A stretch of 13,581 bases of DNA from Methanobacteriota archaeon (GCA_023436075.1 JAEZKS010000189.1:1-13581); one strand, 5' to 3'; shown: positions 6,786 through 13,025, numbered from the stretch's first letter. Translations and numbers: made by a program. The notes: generated by a model from the sequence alone, not told the origin.

Positions 6786-7004
6786 TTATTTCTTCTTGGG
6801 CGCCGCCTTCTTGGCCACAGTCTTGACCGGAGCCTTCTTAGCTACAGTCTTAGCCGGAGCCTTCTTCACAGCCGCCTTAACCGGGGCCTTCTTGGCCACA
6901 GTCTTGACCGGAGCCTTCTTAGCTACGGCCTTAGCCGGAGCCGCCTTGACTGCCGCCTTAGGCTTCGTTGCTGCGCCACCGCAGCCACATCCACAACCTG
7001 CCAT
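6786..7004 (-). CDS. Small Lys/Ala/Pro-rich histone H1-like peptide with Cys-Gly N-terminus
   Basis: A 72-residue basic peptide. It starts MAGCGCGCGG (Cys at 4, 6 and 8) and then consists almost wholly of A/K/P/V repeats such as KKAPVKTVAKKAPVK, ending AAPKKK. The tail resembles lysine-rich H1-like or Hc1-like DNA-binding tails, so nucleic acid binding is a reasonable inference. The alternating Cys-Gly head could bind metal or form disulphides. The ATG is set by GAGGTGAG four bases upstream; an upstream frame extension lacks such a site. A TATA-like TTTAAGTA lies just after the hypB stop, so it can be expressed separately from hypB. An internal perfect 41-bp direct repeat shows that it grows or shrinks by repeat changes. 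Confidence 0.75.
   Translation of the reverse strand: MAGCGCGCGGAATKPKAAVKAAPAKAVAKKAPVKTVAKKAPVKAAVKKAPAKTVAKKAPVKTVAKKAAPKKK
6805..6926. repeat. 41-bp direct repeats in the lysine-rich gene
   Basis: Bases 6805-6845 and 6886-6926 are identical over 41 bp and offset by 81 bp (27 codons). The unit between them is a diverged version of the same theme. This implies in-frame slippage or unequal crossover within the A/K/P repeats. Identity at synonymous positions suggests that the duplication is recent or is being homogenised. Confidence 0.85.
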
Positions 7005-7050
7005 CCATCTCACCTCGCAAAAGTATTTTTTTATATTTTGCAGCTTATCG

Positions 7051-7064
7051 TACTTAAACTTTTT
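7051..7064 (-). promoter_or_regulatory. Promoter of the lysine-rich peptide gene
   Basis: On the minus strand AAAAAG-TTTAAGTA resembles a BRE plus TATA box. It overlaps and follows the hypB stop codon. Start of transcription near 7026 would leave a leader of about 20 bases containing the GAGGTGAG ribosome binding site at 7009-7016. A second AT-rich candidate (TATAAAAA, about 7030-7037) is too close to the start to be consistent with that site. Confidence 0.45.
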
Positions 7065-7710
7065 ACTGTAGTAGCAGGTCTGCAAGCTCTTCGATACCCG
7101 TGCCTTTCTTGAGATTCGTCTTGAGGATTTTTATGTGCGAGTTGTGGCGCCTCATGTCCCGCTCCATGCGCTCCACGCTAGCGCCTACGGCTTCGGCGAG
7201 GTCGACTTTGTTGATGATGCCGATCTCGCACTCCCGGAACATGGCAGGGTGCTTGTTGACCACGTCGTCGCCCTCGGTCACCGAGACGATGACGACGCGC
7301 TTGTGGCTGCCGACCGGGAAGTCCGTGGGGCAGACCATGTTGCCCACGTTCTCGACCAGCAGGATGTCTATATCGTCCAGCGGCAGGTGGTGCAGTGCGT
7401 GGTGGACCATGTTGGCATCGAGATGGCATTCTGTGCCTGTGTTGAGGTTCTCGGTGGGGATGTCGAGCGCGTGGATACGCTGGTAATCGTCGTCGCCGAA
7501 GCAGTCCCCGACGATGGCGCCGACCTTATGGCCCCTGGCCTTGAGGACGGGCGTCAGCTTTTCGACCAGCATCGTCTTGCCCGAGCCCACGGCGCCCAGG
7601 ATGTCGATCGCCCTGATGCCGTGCTCGTCGAGGTGCTCGCGGTTCTCTTCCGCCTGCCGGCGGTTCGCCTCAGTCACGCTCGTGCCCACGTTTACCTGGA
7701 TCTTGTGCAC
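7063..7710 (-). CDS. hypB: Hydrogenase nickel incorporation GTPase HypB
   Basis: GTPase that delivers nickel to [NiFe]-hydrogenase, working with HypA. From the GTG start the 215-residue protein has a Walker A motif, GAVGSGKT (39-46). The metal site residues are C95, H96 (in NTGTECHLDAN) and C127 (in VENVGNMVCP), at the same numbers I recall for the Methanocaldococcus protein. NKVD (167-170) provides guanine specificity. GTG at 7710 is preferred because GGTGAT lies just upstream and the family begins MHKIQV; the longer frame would add nine residues. There is no histidine-rich N-terminal stretch, as usual in archaeal HypB. hypA is not adjacent. The gene implies that the organism uses nickel hydrogenases, fitting a methanogen. 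Confidence 0.95.
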   Translation of the reverse strand: MHKIQVNVGTSVTEANRRQAEENREHLDEHGIRAIDILGAVGSGKTMLVEKLTPVLKARGHKVGAIVGDCFGDDDYQRIHALDIPTENLNTGTECHLDANMVHHALHHLPLDDIDILLVENVGNMVCPTDFPVGSHKRVVIVSVTEGDDVVNKHPAMFRECEIGIINKVDLAEAVGASVERMERDMRRHNSHIKILKTNLKKGTGIEELADLLLQ

Positions 7711-7750
7711 AATATCACCTTGAATCACAATAAACACAGCCTGATGAGAG

Positions 7751-7758
7751 AAATATTT
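7751..7758 (-). promoter_or_regulatory. TATA box for hypB
   Basis: Read on the minus strand this is AAATATTT, about 40 bases upstream of the GTG start. It would place transcription start near 7727 with a leader of under 20 bases carrying GGTGAT. GTCGCATT occurs twice just upstream (7759-7766 and 7774-7781), 15 bp apart, and might be a regulator site; that is speculative. Confidence 0.4.
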
Positions 7759-7874
7759 GTCGCATTTGTGTTCGTCGCATTGGTCGCCGCCGATGCCTGC
7801 ATAGCGGATGAGCTTCGGGCGATTCGGGAACCGTAAAGCTTAACATCTTATCCGAGAGATTCTCATCGCATCGA

Positions 7875-7898
7875 CCTGGAAGCGGTACCGCTGCCAGG
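7875..7898. promoter_or_regulatory. 24-bp near-perfect palindrome upstream of the DUF835 sensor gene
   Basis: The core AGCGGTACCGCT (7881-7892) is a perfect 12-bp palindrome. Outer CCTGG and CCAGG arms extend it to 24 bp with a single mismatched pair. It lies 40 bp before the sensor ATG, near where transcription should start, and about 165 bp from hypB. It could be an operator for a dimeric regulator or a leader hairpin. No terminator role is obvious, because no supported gene ends upstream on the plus strand. Confidence 0.55.
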
Positions 7899-7938
7899 AT
7901 AAGGTTTTTCTGACACGAAGCGACAGAGGGACGTAAAA

Positions 7939-10434
7939 ATGGCTAATGAAAAGCTGCTGGTCGTCGAGGATGAGAGTATCGTCGCCCGGGACATCCAGAA
8001 CCGGCTCCGCAACATGGGCTACGACGTGCCCGCGATCGTCGCCTATGGCGACAGGGCTGTCGAGAAAGTGGCAAAGATCCGCCCGGACCTGGTACTCATG
8101 GACATTTCCCTGAAGGGCGACATGGACGGCATCCAGGCCGCGGAACTGATCCGCACCAGGTATGACATCCCGGTCATTTTCCTGACCGCTTTTGCCGACC
8201 CGGGCACCCTGCAGCGTGCCAAGGTCACCGAGCCCTTCGGATACATTCTCAAGCCTTTCGAGGAGCGGGAACTCCTCACGGCTATCGAGATGGCCCTCTA
8301 CAAGCACAAGATGGAGAAGAAGATCAAGGACAGCCAGCGCTGGCTGTCGGCTACGCTGAAAAGCGTCGACGACGCCATCATCGCCACGGATACTGAGGGC
8401 AAGGTTGCCCTCATGAACCGAGTCGCGGAGACGCTGACCGGCTGGGGAGAGCCAGAGGCTGCCGGCCGCGACATCTCCGCCATCTTCAGCCTCACAGGCG
8501 ATGACGGGCAGCCGCTTCCCGGGCTGGTGGAACGCACCCTGAAGGACGGAACTGGCGGGCAGCAGAGCCAGGCCATCCTCGTCGCGCGCGATGGCGCCCG
8601 CCGGGTGGTAGAGTGCAGTGCCACGTCACTTCATGACGACAACGACAGAGTCTCCGGCGCCGTGCTCGTGTTCCGGAACATCACCGAGCGCCAGCGGACG
8701 GAGGAGGCGCTGCGGTTCACCCAGTTCTCGGTGGACAGGGCAGGCGACGAAATTTACTGGATTGCGGAAGACGGGCGTTTCCACTACGTGAACGAGGCGG
8801 CCTGCCGCGCGCTGGGATACAGCCGCGAGGCTCTGCTGAAGATGAAGGTCTACGATATCAACCAGATCATCACTGCGAATAACTGGCCTGAGCAATGGGA
8901 CAGGGTCAAAGTCCCCGGAACCCTGACCTACGAGGCAGTTCACCGCACGAGATCGGGCCGCAGCTACCCCGTGGAGATCACTGCCAACTACATCCGGTAC
9001 AACCGGAAGGAATACCACTGTGTGTCCGCCCGTGACATCACCGAGCGAAAGGTGGCCGAGCTGGCGCTGAGGGCGAACAACCGCCACCTGGCGATCATCA
9101 GCTCGATCACCACGACCATCAACCGATCTGAAAACGTGCGGGACATGCTCGACAGGGTGCTGCGCGACATCCTGGACCTGCTGGAGATCGACTCCGGGGC
9201 GATCTACCTGCTCGAGACGGATGACGCAACCGAGATGAAGCTTCGGGCCGCGGTGTCGAGGTTCGACCAGGGACGGGTCATCCGGTACAGGCAGTCGATC
9301 CCCGCGAACACGACGCCAGGCACTGACAGGATTTACTACGCCGAGAGCTCCAGCTTTCTGCACGAAGGAGCAGGCCCCGGCACCATCACGACCGCGCCCG
9401 TATACGTCAAGGACAAAGTCGCCGGCATCATCGCACTCATCACGGGCGCCGGCACCGGGCAGGATGATTCGCGAGAGCTGCTGGGCATCGGCTCCCAGCT
9501 CGGCATCGCTCTTGAGAACCACCGCCTGTTCCGGAAGATCCAGGATACCAGCAACTACCTGGCAGGCATCATCAATGAGTCTCCCGACGCGATGCTCACC
9601 ACGGACAACGAGGGCGTCGTCGCCTCCTTCAACCGGAGCGCGTCACGGCTGCTCACATATTCGCCGGACGAGATCATCGGCAAGCCTATCGACACACTGC
9701 TGCCGACCGGCAACAGGCTCGACCTGGTCGAGGGCAAGAACTACGTGCGCGAATTCAAAGGCAAAGACGGAGCGCTGATCACGCTGAGCGTATCGACGTC
9801 GAAGCTCTACCGTGACGGCGTCAGGAGCGGCTTCGTGATCACGCTGAAGGACCTTTCGGAGATCACAAGCCTCCGGGTGGCGCCGGTGACCGAGAACGCG
9901 GTGGGGACCACATCGGCCTATCACTTCGAGCCCGGCCACATCTACCTGGCCAACAAGCAGAAGCAGCAAGACTACATGGAAATTTTCGCCGACCAGGTGA
10001 AGCACAATATCCAGGGTCTGTGCGTCACGAGACAGAATCCTAAAAAAATCAGGGAGCAGTACGGCCTGGAGAAGACGCCGATCATATGGCTTAACAGTGG
10101 GGAGGCCCCCGGCGAGAGCGTGATCAAGCCAGATAACATCACCGGCCTGGCCGCGACCATCAACAAGTTCATGGCCGACGCGAAAGACGGCCTGATCTTG
10201 CTGGACGGCATGGAGTACCTGATGATGCGCAGCAGCTATGAGACGCTGCTGAAGTTCGTTCACTATCTGAACGACCGGGTAATGCAGAGCAACAGCCGTG
10301 CGATCTTCTGTATCGATGCCAAAACAATCGACGAGCGCCAGCTTCACATACTCATGAGCGAAATGGCGAGCCTCGACAAAGTCGGAGTGCCGCTCGCTAT
10401 AGCGCCGACGAACAAGCCGCGCTTGCCTGAGTGA
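7939..10434 (+). CDS. Receiver-PAS-PAS-GAF-PAS-DUF835 signalling protein without kinase domain
   Basis: An 831-residue soluble signalling protein. A response-regulator receiver domain (about 1-122) has the acidic pair E10/D11, phosphoacceptor D55 (LVLMDISLKG), T83 and K105 (KPF). A PAS domain (about 133-252) ends in FRNITERQR. A second PAS (about 260-372) ends in ARDITERK. A GAF-like domain (about 380-535) contains LLEIDSGAIYLLE, and a third PAS spans about 540-645. The C-terminal DUF835 domain (about 660-820) contains GLCVTRQNPKKIREQYGLEK and DGLILLDGMEYLM. There is no His-kinase dimerisation or ATPase domain and no membrane segment, so it likely receives phosphate and small-molecule or redox signals and acts through DUF835, whose role is not known to me. 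GAGGG lies 8 bases before the ATG. No partner kinase is nearby. Confidence 0.92.
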   Translation: MANEKLLVVEDESIVARDIQNRLRNMGYDVPAIVAYGDRAVEKVAKIRPDLVLMDISLKGDMDGIQAAELIRTRYDIPVIFLTAFADPGTLQRAKVTEPFGYILKPFEERELLTAIEMALYKHKMEKKIKDSQRWLSATLKSVDDAIIATDTEGKVALMNRVAETLTGWGEPEAAGRDISAIFSLTGDDGQPLPGLVERTLKDGTGGQQSQAILVARDGARRVVECSATSLHDDNDRVSGAVLVFRNITERQRTEEALRFTQFSVDRAGDEIYWIAEDGRFHYVNEAACRALGYSREALLKMKVYDINQIITANNWPEQWDRVKVPGTLTYEAVHRTRSGRSYPVEITANYIRYNRKEYHCVSARDITERKVAELALRANNRHLAIISSITTTINRSENVRDMLDRVLRDILDLLEIDSGAIYLLETDDATEMKLRAAVSRFDQGRVIRYRQSIPANTTPGTDRIYYAESSSFLHEGAGPGTITTAPVYVKDKVAGIIALITGAGTGQDDSRELLGIGSQLGIALENHRLFRKIQDTSNYLAGIINESPDAMLTTDNEGVVASFNRSASRLLTYSPDEIIGKPIDTLLPTGNRLDLVEGKNYVREFKGKDGALITLSVSTSKLYRDGVRSGFVITLKDLSEITSLRVAPVTENAVGTTSAYHFEPGHIYLANKQKQQDYMEIFADQVKHNIQGLCVTRQNPKKIREQYGLEKTPIIWLNSGEAPGESVIKPDNITGLAATINKFMADAKDGLILLDGMEYLMMRSSYETLLKFVHYLNDRVMQSNSRAIFCIDAKTIDERQLHILMSEMASLDKVGVPLAIAPTNKPRLPE

Positions 10435-10470
10435 TCGTTTTACGCAACATTGGACATTGGCTTTCTATCG

Positions 10471-10488
10471 CTTTTAGCGCGCAAAAAG
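10471..10488. repeat. 18-bp palindrome between sensor and SRP19 genes
   Basis: CTTTTAGCGCGCAAAAAG is self-complementary apart from one mismatched pair. It lies 36 bp after the sensor stop and overlaps the proposed SRP19 promoter upstream element. It could be a terminator hairpin for the sensor or an operator for SRP19; the sequence alone does not decide. Confidence 0.35.
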
Positions 10489-10495
10489 TAAATAG
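10484..10495 (+). promoter_or_regulatory. Probable TATA region for SRP19
   Basis: The AT-rich run AAAAAGTAAATAG lies about 25-35 bases before the SRP19 ATG at 10520. That spacing would put transcription start at or beside the ATG, that is, a leaderless mRNA, consistent with the lack of a ribosome binding site before it. Confidence 0.4.
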
Positions 10496-10519
10496 TCCAT
10501 GACAGGCTACTATTAATCG

Positions 10520-10828
10520 ATGCAGAAAGAAGAGATGAAGGAGAAGAAGCAAATCATCATATGGCCTGTCTACCTGGATGCCGCACGAGCCCGAAACGAG
10601 GGCCGGCTGGTGTCTGAGGAGTGCGCTGTCAGAGCCCCGAAAGTTTCAGAAATCCACCGCGCTGCGGAGAAGCTGGGGCTGCGCCCGGAGATCGTCAAGG
10701 ATCGGGCCCATCCGGCAACGTGGACTGATAAGAGCGGCATGGTGCTGATCGACAACAAAGGGCCGAAATCAGAACTGTTGCGGAAGATCGGCGTCGAGAT
10801 CATCAAGGCACGCGGCGGAAAACAATAG
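10520..10828 (+). CDS. srp19: Signal recognition particle 19 kDa protein (SRP19)
   Basis: Binds 7S SRP RNA and prepares it for SRP54 during co-translational targeting of membrane and secreted proteins. The 102-residue product has the family opening IIIWPVYLDAARARNEGRLV (about 12-31), with the YLD motif. EECAVRAPKVSEIHRAAEKL and the basic C-terminal segment ending KARGGKQ follow. Length is normal for archaeal SRP19. The ATG at 10520 appears leaderless. The next in-frame ATG (10535, MKEKKQIIIW) is preceded by GAAGAG and is an alternative giving 97 residues. It follows the sensor gene by 85 bp but probably has its own promoter. Confidence 0.94.
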   Translation: MQKEEMKEKKQIIIWPVYLDAARARNEGRLVSEECAVRAPKVSEIHRAAEKLGLRPEIVKDRAHPATWTDKSGMVLIDNKGPKSELLRKIGVEIIKARGGKQ

Positions 10829-10964
10829 TTCTTTTTATAGTTCTTCTGAATGGTTTTAGACTTTTTGGCTCTTCTGCGTTTTGGGATCGGCTAGTGTGCC
10901 TGCCGCCGCTCATGCCGCGGGGTTGCCGTTTCTGTGTGCGAGAAGGAATGTCCGGAGCAGTTTC
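10829..10964. other. Noncoding stretch after SRP19 with T-rich tracts
   Basis: Just after the SRP19 stop are TTCTTTTTATAG, GGTTTTAGACTTTTTGG and GCGTTTTGGG, the pattern of an archaeal T-rich terminator on the plus strand. The rest, up to the foldback element, is GC-rich with no supported ORF. A frame running through it into the next element looks spurious. Confidence 0.5.
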
Positions 10965-11311
10965 AGGCCGCAGCGGTCGCAGGCTTCGCTACGCAGCGAA
11001 CGCGGCTACATTTAAGTTTTGCATCGTCCTCCCTGGCTCCGAAGCTCCTTAGCTCCCTATTAAAAATCGTACTCCTGTGCTTCTTAAACTCCTCAGCTCT
11101 ACCTCAACTCCCTGTCCTCCTACACTCCCGTCTTTGAGCTAAGGAGGCATATGGAGCTAAGGTAGAGCTGAGGAGTGAAAGGAGCACAGGAGTACGGTTT
11201 TTTAATAAAGGAGCCCGGGAGCTTCGGAGCCCAGGAGACGTTTAAACATATTTATCGGGACTATAAGAAACTGCGACCGCTACGTGGCGAAGCCTGCGAC
11301 CGCTGCGGCCT
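10965..11311. repeat. 347-bp foldback element (long imperfect inverted repeat)
   Basis: The outer ends 10965-10989 and 11287-11311 are perfect 25-bp inverted copies (AGGCCGCAGCGGTCGCAGGC and five further bases). Pairing resumes inside: 11032-11048 with 11218-11235, allowing one bulged base. Then 11059-11104 pairs with 11160-11207, including perfect 14- and 17-bp blocks. CCTCCT (11115-11120) pairs with AGGAGG (11142-11147) near the tip. The whole can fold into one hairpin with a few internal loops (around 10997-11030 and 11236-11270). It encodes no convincing protein and no transposase. The shape suggests a non-autonomous mobile element (MITE or foldback type) or a structured RNA. No clear target-site duplication is visible. 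Confidence 0.85.
11028..11238. repeat. CTCC / GGAG octamer words inside the foldback arms
   Basis: The left arm contains nine CTCC tetramers; four near 11029-11056 recur every 8 bases (CTCCnnnn). The right arm contains nine GGAG tetramers; those near 11210-11238 also recur every 8 bases (GGAGnnnn). The spacers differ from each other but match between arms, so the element looks built by short tandem duplication and then inverted, or kept paired by selection. Confidence 0.75.
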
Positions 11312-11850
11312 AAAAACCGCGCCCTACGTTCCACGACACATTGCACGGTAACGGCTGCGACGAACAGACCAGGAAGCCAGTCACATCACCAATCCGAAAA
11401 ATGCGGAAGAACCGACTTTTTAAGGTCTTCCGAGCGGCCTCGCGCGCGCACGCGAAAACGGTCGGACCACGTGTGTGCCCATCCCTGGCATCCCGCCGTT
11501 TAAGATCTTTCGGGAATGACTATAATTAAAAGCTCGTTTAACCATGACTTTATATTCTACAATTATATTCACCATGTCGCAAAATATTAAAAAAATACGG
11601 CAAATATGAGTTTTTTATTTATTTAAGGCTCAATTTTTGCCCCGATTTTAATCTATCTGACAATTCGCGTCAGGCCATGTAGTGCAACTGTCAGTTTACG
11701 CCCATTATTTAATTGTACCACGATTGCTTTCTTTTTTGAAATAATGAGAATCATTCGAATTTCATTTCCATTGTTCTTAACGATATCTGCGTTATCGCAT
11801 CTTAACACATCTGCGGCCTCCGCCCCCGGCACGTCCGCTCTATGGATATC
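11312..11850. other. Gene-free region: GC-rich hairpins, then an AT-rich tract
   Basis: No ORF here is credible. Bases 11403-11431 can form a CGGAAG/CTTCCG hairpin with a further ACC/GGT pair. Next to it, 11427-11466 has TCCGA/TCGGA ends around a CG-alternating core. From about 11517 the DNA becomes strongly AT-rich. It includes several TATA-like words on both strands, a CTGAC/GTCAG hairpin (11657-11673), an AACTG-T-CAGTT palindrome (11686-11696) and a Fur-box-like site (11740-11758). The minus-strand frame 11420-11575 (51 codons) has no ribosome binding site and ends in a hairpin-derived arginine-rich run. Confidence 0.5.
11740..11758. promoter_or_regulatory. Fur-box-like palindrome
   Basis: AATAATGAGAATCATTCGA matches the bacterial Fur consensus GATAATGATAATCATTATC at 14 of 19 positions and contains AATGA-GAA-TCATT arms. 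It is 130 bp before the PHP gene, rather far for direct control. A metalloregulator site is possible, but it could be chance in AT-rich DNA. Confidence 0.25.
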
Positions 11851-11866
11851 GGAAAAGCATTAATAG
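11851..11866 (+). promoter_or_regulatory. Promoter of the PHP-domain gene
   Basis: GGAAAAGCATTAATAG resembles a BRE plus TATA box. Its distance to the ATG (about 25-30 bases) puts transcription start at or next to base 11889, indicating a leaderless mRNA. No ribosome binding site precedes the start. Confidence 0.5.
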
Positions 11867-11888
11867 CCCCATAGCTTACTTTCGTCTG

Positions 11889-12548
11889 ATGATCGACCTC
11901 CACACCCACACGATTTTCAGCGACGGCGAGCTGCTGCCCAGCGAGCAGGCCCGCCGTGCGAAGATGCTCGGCTACGAGGCCATCGCCATCACCGATCATG
12001 CCGACTACACCAACCTGGAGTCACTCATAGCGGCGGCGAAGCTGGCACGCTATCTCGAAAAAAGCTACGACATCGTAGTGATCCCCGGCGTCGAACTCAC
12101 CCACGTGCCGCCGGAACACATAGCGCCCCTCGCCAGGAAGGCTAAACAGCTCGGCGCAGAGATCGTAGTCGTCCATGGCGAAACGCCCGCGGAGCCGGTC
12201 ACGCCCGGCACTAACGCAGCGGCGGTCGCCTGCCGGGACGTGGATGTGCTGGCGCACCCAGGGTTCATCACGCTGGAAGACGCCCGGACTGCTAAGGCCA
12301 GCAACACCCGCCTGGAGATCACGGCCCGAAGCGGGCACAACATGACCAACGGACACGTGGTCCGGATAGCCCGTGAAGCGGGCGCAGCAATGGTCGTCGA
12401 TACTGACGCGCATGCACCTGGCGACCTGATCACTGGCAAACGGGCGATCGAAGTGGCGCTGGGAGCCGGCATGAGCGAGGCCGAAGCCGCGAAGACGATG
12501 GAAAATTCTCGGGCGTTTGTCAAAGAAGTGCTGGGCAGGCGACACTGA
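11889..12548 (+). CDS. PHP-domain metal-dependent phosphoesterase
   Basis: A stand-alone PHP (polymerase and histidinol phosphatase) domain of 219 residues. Metal-binding motifs are all present: HTHTIFSDGE (H5, H7, D12), ITDHAD (H37), PGVEL (E69), VVHGE (H96), DVLAHPGF (H123) and DTDAH (D173, H175). This implies an active di- or tri-metal phosphoesterase. Such archaeal proteins are often labelled histidinol-phosphatase-like, but the true substrate (histidinol phosphate, nucleotide or oligonucleotide) cannot be told from sequence. The fold is shared with RPP30 elsewhere in the window, but here the metal ligands are intact. The start is leaderless. The gene stands alone; gar1 follows 227 bp later with its own promoter. 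Confidence 0.9.
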   Translation: MIDLHTHTIFSDGELLPSEQARRAKMLGYEAIAITDHADYTNLESLIAAAKLARYLEKSYDIVVIPGVELTHVPPEHIAPLARKAKQLGAEIVVVHGETPAEPVTPGTNAAAVACRDVDVLAHPGFITLEDARTAKASNTRLEITARSGHNMTNGHVVRIAREAGAAMVVDTDAHAPGDLITGKRAIEVALGAGMSEAEAAKTMENSRAFVKEVLGRRH

Positions 12549-12726
12549 ATCTTTTCTTTGGAAGAACGTACGACGGGTATATGAACAAGACCAGACTGCA
12601 CTCGTATATTTCGAAAAATTAATATGCTGTGCCGCCGTATAGATACGTAAACTTGAATTTCCGTTACCATCACGGATAGCGCTCGGAAATGCCACAATAG
12701 CGCCGCATATTAAGTATTGCGTAAAG

Positions 12727-12734
12727 TTTATATA
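12727..12734 (+). promoter_or_regulatory. TATA box for the gar1-tfb operon
   Basis: TTTATATA is a textbook archaeal TATA box with an AAAG element before it. Transcription should start near 12757, giving a leader of about 20 bases that contains the GGAAGTGA ribosome binding site at 12762-12769. A second AT-rich word (TATTTATAG, around 12749) is too close to the start to fit that site. Confidence 0.7.
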
Positions 12735-12775
12735 GTAAGATGCGAGTCTATTTATAGTTTTGGAAGTGACGTTTT

Positions 12776-13015
12776 TTGAAGAGACTCGGTACAGTGCTGC
12801 ATTTATCATCTCACGGCCACATGATCGTCAGGCTCGAAGAACCGTCGCTCCCGAAGATGAACGCGAAGGTCGTTACGAAAAAAATGGATAAGATCGGTAC
12901 TGTTTATGACATCTTTGGACCGGAGAACGCACCGTACGTCTCGGTCAAGCTCGATAAGAAGATGCCCAGGGCCGGCGTCCAGGCTCTATTAAAAGAGAGA
13001 GTATACGTAGCCTAG
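12776..13015 (+). CDS. gar1: H/ACA RNP protein Gar1
   Basis: Gar1 is a core protein of archaeal H/ACA ribonucleoproteins; it binds Cbf5 and helps pseudouridylation of rRNA. The 79-residue protein begins MKRLGTVLHLSSHGHMIVRL. It contains a small beta-barrel with NAKVVTKKMDKIGTVYDIFG (29-48) and PYVSVKLDKK, typical of Gar1. The start codon is TTG, supported by GGAAGTGA (12762-12769) just upstream and by family alignment; no ATG fits. There is no glycine/arginine-rich tail, as expected for the archaeal form. TFB follows after 10 bp, the familiar archaeal gar1-tfb pairing. Confidence 0.92.
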   Translation: MKRLGTVLHLSSHGHMIVRLEEPSLPKMNAKVVTKKMDKIGTVYDIFGPENAPYVSVKLDKKMPRAGVQALLKERVYVA

Positions 13016-13025
13016 AGGTGTAATC

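Noticed and set aside
7744..7836. Short plus-strand ORF of 30 codons with a hydrophobic start (MREIFVAFVFVALVAADACI)
   Set aside because: No ribosome binding site, and it overlaps the hypB promoter region. Its hydrophobic look comes from repeated GTCGCATT words, so it is probably chance.
9643..10347. Long open frames antisense to the sensor gene (also around 8626-9522)
   Set aside because: Open frames opposite a GC-rich gene are expected. The products lack domain character, while the plus strand gives a clear multidomain protein.
10934..11137. Plus-strand ORF of 67 codons starting MCEKECPEQF
   Set aside because: It begins with GTG, lacks a ribosome binding site and runs through the left arm of the foldback element. 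Its serine/leucine richness simply reflects the CTCC words.
10965..11311. CRISPR array or retron-like element as explanation for the repeats
   Set aside because: Repeats are inverted, not direct with unique spacers, and there is no cas or reverse transcriptase gene nearby.
11341..11529. Plus-strand ORF of 62 codons
   Set aside because: TTG start without a ribosome binding site, crossing the CG-alternating hairpin zone; codon use does not match neighbouring genes.
11420..11575. Minus-strand ORF of 51 codons starting MVNIIVEYKV
   Set aside because: No ribosome binding site. The composition switches from AT-rich to an arginine-rich end where it reads through the GC hairpins, with no recognisable family.
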